Positions 59,928 through 64,000 of a stretch of DNA of 64,000 nucleotides are shown piece after piece (positions within the stretch are counted from its first letter, which is position 1; each line of letters opens with the position of its first letter). The notes below the pieces were generated by a model. The model had not been told where the DNA came from and did not search any database. It saw only the letters and a program-made list of their open reading frames with translations. Source of the stretch: Streptomyces sp. T12 (GTDB lineage: Bacteria; Actinomycetota; Actinomycetes; Streptomycetales; Streptomycetaceae); NCBI RefSeq assembly GCF_028736035.1, contig NZ_CP117866.1, positions 5,394,001 through 5,458,000 of the forward strand. The letters run 5' to 3'. A program made the position numbers and the translations under genes.

Positions 59928-62624
59928 TCAGCTGTTCTTGTCGGCCGCGCTCGAAGGACGCTGCAGGAGGTAGCCCGAAACGGGACCGAGGCTCTCGTCG
60001 TCCAAGTGGAGGGTGTCGGACCAGTTGCGTTGGGCGACCGGTGCGAGCAGGGACTCGATGGTGCAGGACCAGACTTGGCACAGCTCCCGCAGGAAGAGCC
60101 CGTGCAGGCCACCGGACAGGCGCCACCACTGCTTCTGCCAGGTCAGCGTGGGGTGGTCGCGGGCTGAGTCATACGCGGTGTCGCGGTTCGCCGGGAAGAC
60201 CTGCCCCAGGGGTGAGGTGGAGACTATCTGGACGATGAAGATCCAGTTGTCGGGGAGCGGCACCGGCTGTCCGGAGAGGTAGTGGTAGACCTCCGGCGGT
60301 CGGGTACGCCAGGTGATGGGCCATCCGAAGGTAAGGAAGACCTCGTTGCGCTGCGCGGCCCACTCGGCCACGTCGGCCGGGCGCAGCACGCCCTGTGCCG
60401 TCAGAGCGAAGGCGACGTTGTCAGGCAGGAGGTCGAAGGCGCAGTGCAGGGTGTGGGCCAGCTCCAGCTGAAGTGGGTCCTCGAAGTGCCCCGTGCTGCG
60501 GAGACGTTGTTCCTGGGCACGCATCCAGTGCCGTACCTGCTCCTGTGTGGCGACCAGGTCGGCCCTGTCCCGTGAGGCCCGGCTGGGCTGTCCGGCGAGG
60601 TAGCCCGCGAAGGACACGGACGTGTCGGCGAGGAAGCCATTGACCGTGACGGTGCCCAGGAAGTTGCGCCGTCCCTGGAAGTGCATGCTGTTCCAGAGTG
60701 TGGCCAGCCCGATGCGCCGTCCCTTCTCGTCCAGCACTTCGGTCGCTCGTTCGGCGAAGTCGTCGCGCATCCGCAGGCGCAGTTTCTCCTCCGCACTGCG
60801 CCAACTGTCGGTCTGGGGCGGGTAGAGGCGGTCGAAGACCTCGTCCGGTGATCCCATGGCCAGCGAGAACGGTGGGATGACCTCGGGTCCGGTCGCGCCA
60901 GGCTCCCACGCGTGAACCGGTACGGCGTTCTCCAGGACCAGCCGTTGGACCAGCTGGGTGAGTCGTTCGTCGTCGGATCGCTGGAAGAGGCCCTGGGCGT
61001 CGTAGGGGCTCGTCTTGAGCATGACGCGTACGGTCGTGCCCTCCGGGACCCAGTCCTGTGTGGACAGTGGAGTGAGGAGAGGGCGGCTGGCGGGCCCGTC
61101 GAAGGCGATGCGACGTGCGTCCGCGAGCGAGCCGTCGTAGCGGCGCGTGATCAGCTCCACGCGGTCGCCGAGCAGGAAGACGGAGAAGAAGCCGATACCG
61201 AACCGGCCGCTGGGCTGAAAGCCTCCGCTGGCCAGTCCCGGCAGCCGGTTGCGCACCCGGGCCGAGCTCCACCCGCTGCTGCCGAAGTCGAGCAGGCCGT
61301 GGAGGAGGATCTCCTCGTCCATGCCGACGCCGTTGTCGCTGACCTCCAGGCACCAGGAACCGTCGGTCTCGGCCAGCCGGACCTCCACGCGCCCGTCCGG
61401 GAAACCGGGCTGTAGTGCTCGGCGGGCCAGGACGGCGTCCTGGGCGTTCTGGATCAGCTCGCGTACGGCGACCTCGGGTGCGTCACCGTACAGTTGCTCC
61501 CCGCCGAGGTTTCTGACCAGGGCCGGGACGTCGGACACCTTGACGGTCGCGTCGATGGGCCGCCAGTCCTGCACACGGAAGAGTTCCGCGAAACGCTCGG
61601 GGGAGTCGACGCCGGCGACCGCCCGGGCCGCGAGTCGAGTCCGTCCGAGATCGTGCAGTAGGGCGTCGACCGCTTTCAGCTCCTGGTCGATACCGCGCAG
61701 ATAGTCGAGGGCCAGCCACCAGGCGGTGGCGTCCTGCGGGGGAAAGGGACGCAGCGAGTTGTAGGTGACCCGGTCGCCCTTCAGGTACGGGCGGCTGATG
61801 TGTTCCTGGAACCGCCAGTGCTCACGGGAGACGCCGCGCGGCTTGCGCAGAGAGGACAGGAACGTGGGGGCGCGGCGGCTGTCGATCTGGGTCGCGTCGG
61901 CGAGCCGCAGGACGCAGGCCAGCTTCAGCGGCTCGATGGTCCAGTTGCTGGGCTGCCAGGGCAGCGAGCCGCTCTGGTGGCGGAACTCGTCCGCGAGCCG
62001 GTCCACGGGCCACCAGTGGCTGGCCGCCAGCTCGCCGATCAGCGGACCGTACACCTCCCGCAACTGCACCTCCTCGATGAGGAAGATGTCGTTGCCCGTG
62101 TTGGACCGCCACGGCTGGTCCACCAGCCGCCTGGCCTGATCCGCGTGCGTCGCCCTGATCGCGGCCGCCTGGCAGGCCTTCGCTATCTCGGGAGGCGGTG
62201 CGTCCAGTTCCTCCCGGTCGGGCCAGCATCCCTCCCGGTCGTAGTAGGTCATCGCCACGAGATCCCGCCACCGCTTCTCGCCCAGCGCCTCGGGCACGCT
62301 CGTTCCGTACGCGGCCGACCCCATCGCGGCATCGTGCAGCACGAAGGCGCACCCCAGCACGTACGCCTCGGCGGGATTCAGGGTCACCTCGGTCCCGCAG
62401 ACGAGATCGGCCGTCTCCCACAGCGCGTCCACATGGCTGATGTCGTGCACCGTGAAATCGGGCATACTGCGCGCGTTCTCCTCAAGGAGCGTGGCCGCCT
62501 TCTTCCGCAGTTCCACGTACGACGCGCGCAGTCGTTCCCGCTGTTGGGCGTGGGGATCGGGGCCCGGCCGCGCGACTAGGGTGTGCCGCCACAGGGATGT
62601 GTTGGTGTAGTCGTGCTCGGGCAC
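59928..62624 (-). CDS. HD domain / Hsp90-like GHKL ATPase fusion (candidate conflict-system protein)
   Basis: The protein has 898 residues. The N-terminal part has an HD-type metal motif (VHDISHVDALWETADLV, with His60, Asp61 and His64; then VLHDAAMGS with His97-Asp98) and LRLADATQID near residue 243. From about 360 an Hsp90-like ATPase follows: VRELIQNAQDAV (Glu389, Asn393, Asp396), DNGVGMDEEI from residue 430, and GRFGIGFFSVFLLGD near 473, the Hsp90 lid glycine box. It is not canonical HtpG, and the C-terminal 300 residues match nothing I recognise. GTG 62624 is coupled to the upstream membrane-protein gene; GAGGTGA overlaps that gene's stop. Confidence 0.75.
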   Translation of the reverse strand: MPEHDYTNTSLWRHTLVARPGPDPHAQQRERLRASYVELRKKAATLLEENARSMPDFTVHDISHVDALWETADLVCGTEVTLNPAEAYVLGCAFVLHDAAMGSAAYGTSVPEALGEKRWRDLVAMTYYDREGCWPDREELDAPPPEIAKACQAAAIRATHADQARRLVDQPWRSNTGNDIFLIEEVQLREVYGPLIGELAASHWWPVDRLADEFRHQSGSLPWQPSNWTIEPLKLACVLRLADATQIDSRRAPTFLSSLRKPRGVSREHWRFQEHISRPYLKGDRVTYNSLRPFPPQDATAWWLALDYLRGIDQELKAVDALLHDLGRTRLAARAVAGVDSPERFAELFRVQDWRPIDATVKVSDVPALVRNLGGEQLYGDAPEVAVRELIQNAQDAVLARRALQPGFPDGRVEVRLAETDGSWCLEVSDNGVGMDEEILLHGLLDFGSSGWSSARVRNRLPGLASGGFQPSGRFGIGFFSVFLLGDRVELITRRYDGSLADARRIAFDGPASRPLLTPLSTQDWVPEGTTVRVMLKTSPYDAQGLFQRSDDERLTQLVQRLVLENAVPVHAWEPGATGPEVIPPFSLAMGSPDEVFDRLYPPQTDSWRSAEEKLRLRMRDDFAERATEVLDEKGRRIGLATLWNSMHFQGRRNFLGTVTVNGFLADTSVSFAGYLAGQPSRASRDRADLVATQEQVRHWMRAQEQRLRSTGHFEDPLQLELAHTLHCAFDLLPDNVAFALTAQGVLRPADVAEWAAQRNEVFLTFGWPITWRTRPPEVYHYLSGQPVPLPDNWIFIVQIVSTSPLGQVFPANRDTAYDSARDHPTLTWQKQWWRLSGGLHGLFLRELCQVWSCTIESLLAPVAQRNWSDTLHLDDESLGPVSGYLLQRPSSAADKNS

Positions 62625-62633
62625 CGGGGAGGA

Positions 62634-63119
62634 TCACCTCATCGCGGGCAGGAGGAAGAACGCGGCGAGCACCCACATGGTGATCACCGATACGAGGATG
62701 AAGAGCAGCACGTACGTTTCGTACCAGCGCAGGAAATTGCCGGGACGTGGGCGTGTGCGGAACCCCGCTCCGACGACCTCGTCGGTGATGTCGCACTCCT
62801 CGTTGCGGTAGTCCAGCCAGGCAAGGGCTCCCACCACGATCAGTGTGGCGGTGAACGCGGCGACCATTGTGACGAGGATCAACAACCCGATCACCCCGCT
62901 GCGCGCGGTGGCCGGCGCCAGATCCCACTTGCGGTACCCGACGAAGAGGGCGAGGGCCGCACCGACGAGTGTGGTGGCGAGCGTCTGGTAGAGGGCGAGG
63001 AAGCGGTGAGCGTTCTCGTTCACCGCATGTATCTGCTGGAGGAGATACCGATACCGCTCCAGTGCGAACTCGTTGCGTACGGATGCCGCTTCCGGCCTCG
63101 TCTCCCCTGGTGTTGCCAT
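62634..63119 (-). CDS. Small three-helix membrane protein, partner of the HD/Hsp90-like gene
   Basis: This 161-residue protein has a soluble N-terminus (SVRNEFALERYRYLLQQIHA) and three membrane helices (TLATTLVGAALALFVGY, GLLILVTMVAAFTATLIVV, YVLLFILVSVITMWVLAAFF). A charged loop of about 40 residues (EECDITDEVVGAGFRTRPRP) lies between helices 2 and 3. It resembles SLATT-like and related membrane effectors of defence systems only in general layout; that is a guess. It leads a two-gene operon, with its stop ten bases before the next start, and ends LLPAMR. Confidence 0.68.
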   Translation of the reverse strand: MATPGETRPEAASVRNEFALERYRYLLQQIHAVNENAHRFLALYQTLATTLVGAALALFVGYRKWDLAPATARSGVIGLLILVTMVAAFTATLIVVGALAWLDYRNEECDITDEVVGAGFRTRPRPGNFLRWYETYVLLFILVSVITMWVLAAFFLLPAMR

Positions 63120-63225
63120 CGCCCCCGCCCGCCTGACCCGTCATCAGCATAGGTGACCAAGTTCCGCTTGGCATCACAGTGTTGCCGACAGTCGCAGGAA
63201 GTGACCAGAGTGCTGTGAACTCAGC

Positions 63226-63262
63226 GCAAAGCCCCGGGAACCTTGCGGAACCGGGGCCTTGC
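63226..63262. terminator. Terminator of the truncated minus-strand gene end
   Basis: GCCCCGG (63231-63237) pairs with CCGGGGC (63251-63257), with extra GCAA/TTGC pairing outside. It sits 12 bases after the TAA of the remnant. Confidence 0.6.
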
Positions 63263-63273
63263 AGGTTTCTGCG

Positions 63274-63390
63274 TTACTCCGCACCAGGTTTCTCCTCCAG
63301 GCGTGGGAACAGGACCGCACCCTTCGTGACCGTCGTGCCGGCCGGGGTGCTGACGCGGGAAGCGGACTTCGGCGCCGAGGGGGCAATCTT
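63274..63390 (-). pseudogene. 3'-terminal remnant resembling a methionyl-tRNA synthetase C-terminus
   Basis: Read on the minus strand, the codons before TAA 63274-63276 give KIAPSAPKSASRVSTPAG and TTVTKGAVLFPRLEEKPGAE. This resembles the LFPRL end of methionyl-tRNA synthetases. No canonical start codon precedes it, and an in-frame stop lies just upstream at about 63427, so only the gene end survives. A hairpin terminator follows. The rest of the 377-bp gap between 63119 and 63497 holds no other supported gene. Confidence 0.45.
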
Positions 63391-63496
63391 CTGAGTAGTG
63401 CCGTCACACTTTCGCGGCGGGCGGCGTCAGGGAGGCAGTGGACCCGCCGCGTGGCACCGGCCGCGCGGCTCCGACTGCACCTGACCAGGAGTTTCC

Positions 63497-63844
63497 ATGC
63501 AGACCGCGTATGTCGTCGTGACCCTCGTCGCCGCCCTGATGGCTGGCTTCTCCGGCACCGTCCTGCTCATGCGGGCCCAGTGGATCGTGCAGGCGCTCAC
63601 CGACTACTCCGTGCCCCGGTCGTGGTGGACCTGGCTCGGGCTGGCGAAGGTTGCCGGGGCCGTCGGGCTGGTGGTCGGGCTGTTCGTGCCGGTTATCGGG
63701 GTGCTGGCGGGGGTGGGGCTGGTGCTGTACTTCCTCGGGGCCGCCGTGACCGTGGCGCGTGCCCGGTGGTATGCCCACATCCCGTTCCCGCTGGTCTACG
63801 CCGCCCCCGTGGTCGGGGCCCTGGCGCTTGCGTACGGAGGCTGA
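63497..63844 (+). CDS. DoxX-like membrane protein
   Basis: This 115-residue protein has four hydrophobic helices (VVVTLVAALMAGFSGTVLLM, WLGLAKVAGAVGLVVGLFV, VIGVLAGVGLVLYFLGAAVT, FPLVYAAPVVGALALAYGG) in the DoxX-like arrangement. The family includes membrane redox and thiosulfate-related subunits, but stand-alone members have no assigned role. The ATG at 63497 follows CAGGAG. A strong terminator lies just past the stop. Confidence 0.75.
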   Translation: MQTAYVVVTLVAALMAGFSGTVLLMRAQWIVQALTDYSVPRSWWTWLGLAKVAGAVGLVVGLFVPVIGVLAGVGLVLYFLGAAVTVARARWYAHIPFPLVYAAPVVGALALAYGG

Positions 63845-63854
63845 ACGGCAGAAG

Positions 63855-63902
63855 CGAACGGGCCCGGAAACCAGCCGGTGAGGCAGGTTCCGGGCCCGTT
63901 CG
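63855..63902. terminator. Bidirectional terminator after the DoxX-like gene
   Basis: CGAACGGGCCCGGAA (63855-63869) is exactly complementary to TTCCGGGCCCGTTCG (63888-63902), with an 18-base loop. Confidence 0.82.
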
Positions 63903-63925
63903 CGCTGTCTCGTTCCGTTCCGTTC

Positions 63926-64000
63926 CTACTCGCCGCCGAAGCGCTCCTTGTACGTCTCCAGGTCCTCGTCCGTGAGCTTCGCGAAGAGGACCGGCGGGAC
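63926..64000 (-). CDS. C-terminal end of a minus-strand gene, possibly methionyl-tRNA synthetase
   Basis: The last 24 codons read VPPVLFAKLTDEDLETYKER then FGGE, stop TAG at 63926-63928, and continue beyond the window. The PPVLFAKL segment resembles the C-termini of some actinobacterial methionyl-tRNA synthetases, and metG lies near aspS in Streptomyces to my memory. The fragment is too short for a firm assignment. Confidence 0.4.
   Translation of the reverse strand, partial: VPPVLFAKLTDEDLETYKERFGGE

Noticed and set aside
59928..62624. Canonical Hsp90 (HtpG) chaperone
   Set aside because: The ATP site lies in the middle of the protein after an HD region, and the HtpG middle and dimerisation domains are not recognisable.

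Overview
This is high-GC actinobacterial DNA, almost certainly a Streptomyces chromosome. The evidence is the very GC-rich codon bias, many GTG starts, ATGA/GTGA operon overlaps, PASTA-type Ser/Thr kinases, a Bpa proteasome activator, a mycothiol-dependent maleylpyruvate isomerase-like protein, and an XRE/DUF397/HATPase regulator set. Two perfect 14-bp ParB (parS) sites, aspS, a pirin gene carrying a close match to the phage phiC31 attB site, and two branched-chain keto-acid dehydrogenase operons point to the oriC-proximal core. From memory, the gene order resembles S. coelicolor around SCO3790-SCO3835, in reverse.

Layout. 0-7.1 kb: phenylacetate catabolism (paaN edge, paaH, TetR regulator), an Lrp-type regulator, and the first bkd operon (E1alpha-E1beta-E2). 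A 20-bp TetR-type palindrome before paaH recurs in degenerate form before this bkd operon. 7.2-13.7 kb: MobA-like/DUF6457 fusion, moeA, and a K+ channel whose start coincides with a parS site; then a Drr-type ABC exporter ending in a 14-bp tandem repeat, and a quinone oxidoreductase. 13.8-24 kb: a low-complexity membrane protein, PadR regulator, bpa, two divergent Ser/Thr kinases, and the second bkd operon. 24-31.9 kb: a K15-type DD-transpeptidase, GntR-MFS pair, methyltransferase, MDMPI-type protein, nitrilase-superfamily amidohydrolase, LURP-one-related protein, GlxA-type regulator and cupin. 31.9-33.9 kb: a scar of past integration, in which an NHL/thioredoxin gene is cut after about 50 codons and followed by a large serine integrase with an in-frame stop. 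33.9-42 kb: M18 aminopeptidase, FadE-type acyl-CoA dehydrogenase, secreted dioxygenase, SseB-like protein, secreted beta-propeller, and pirin. 42-53.9 kb: membrane protein, AI-2E-type permease overlapping a SpoIIE-type phosphatase tail to tail, a second parS, aspS, a second secreted dioxygenase, MFS transporter and FG-GAP protein.

53.9-63.5 kb looks accessory. It holds an AbiEii-like protein with altered catalytic residues, a PH-domain protein, a pectate lyase with a structured leader, a PD-(D/E)XK-like protein, and a HATPase / XRE-DUF5753 / DUF397 set. It ends with a two-gene operon of a three-helix membrane protein and an 898-residue protein joining an HD domain to an Hsp90-type ATPase. That operon is the best candidate for a little-described, possibly defensive, system. 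A 5'-truncated gene end with its own terminator lies just beyond it, followed by a DoxX-like gene and the 3' end of a gene running off the window.

No rRNA, tRNA or CRISPR array was recognised. Names rest on motif recognition from the sequence, not on database searches.
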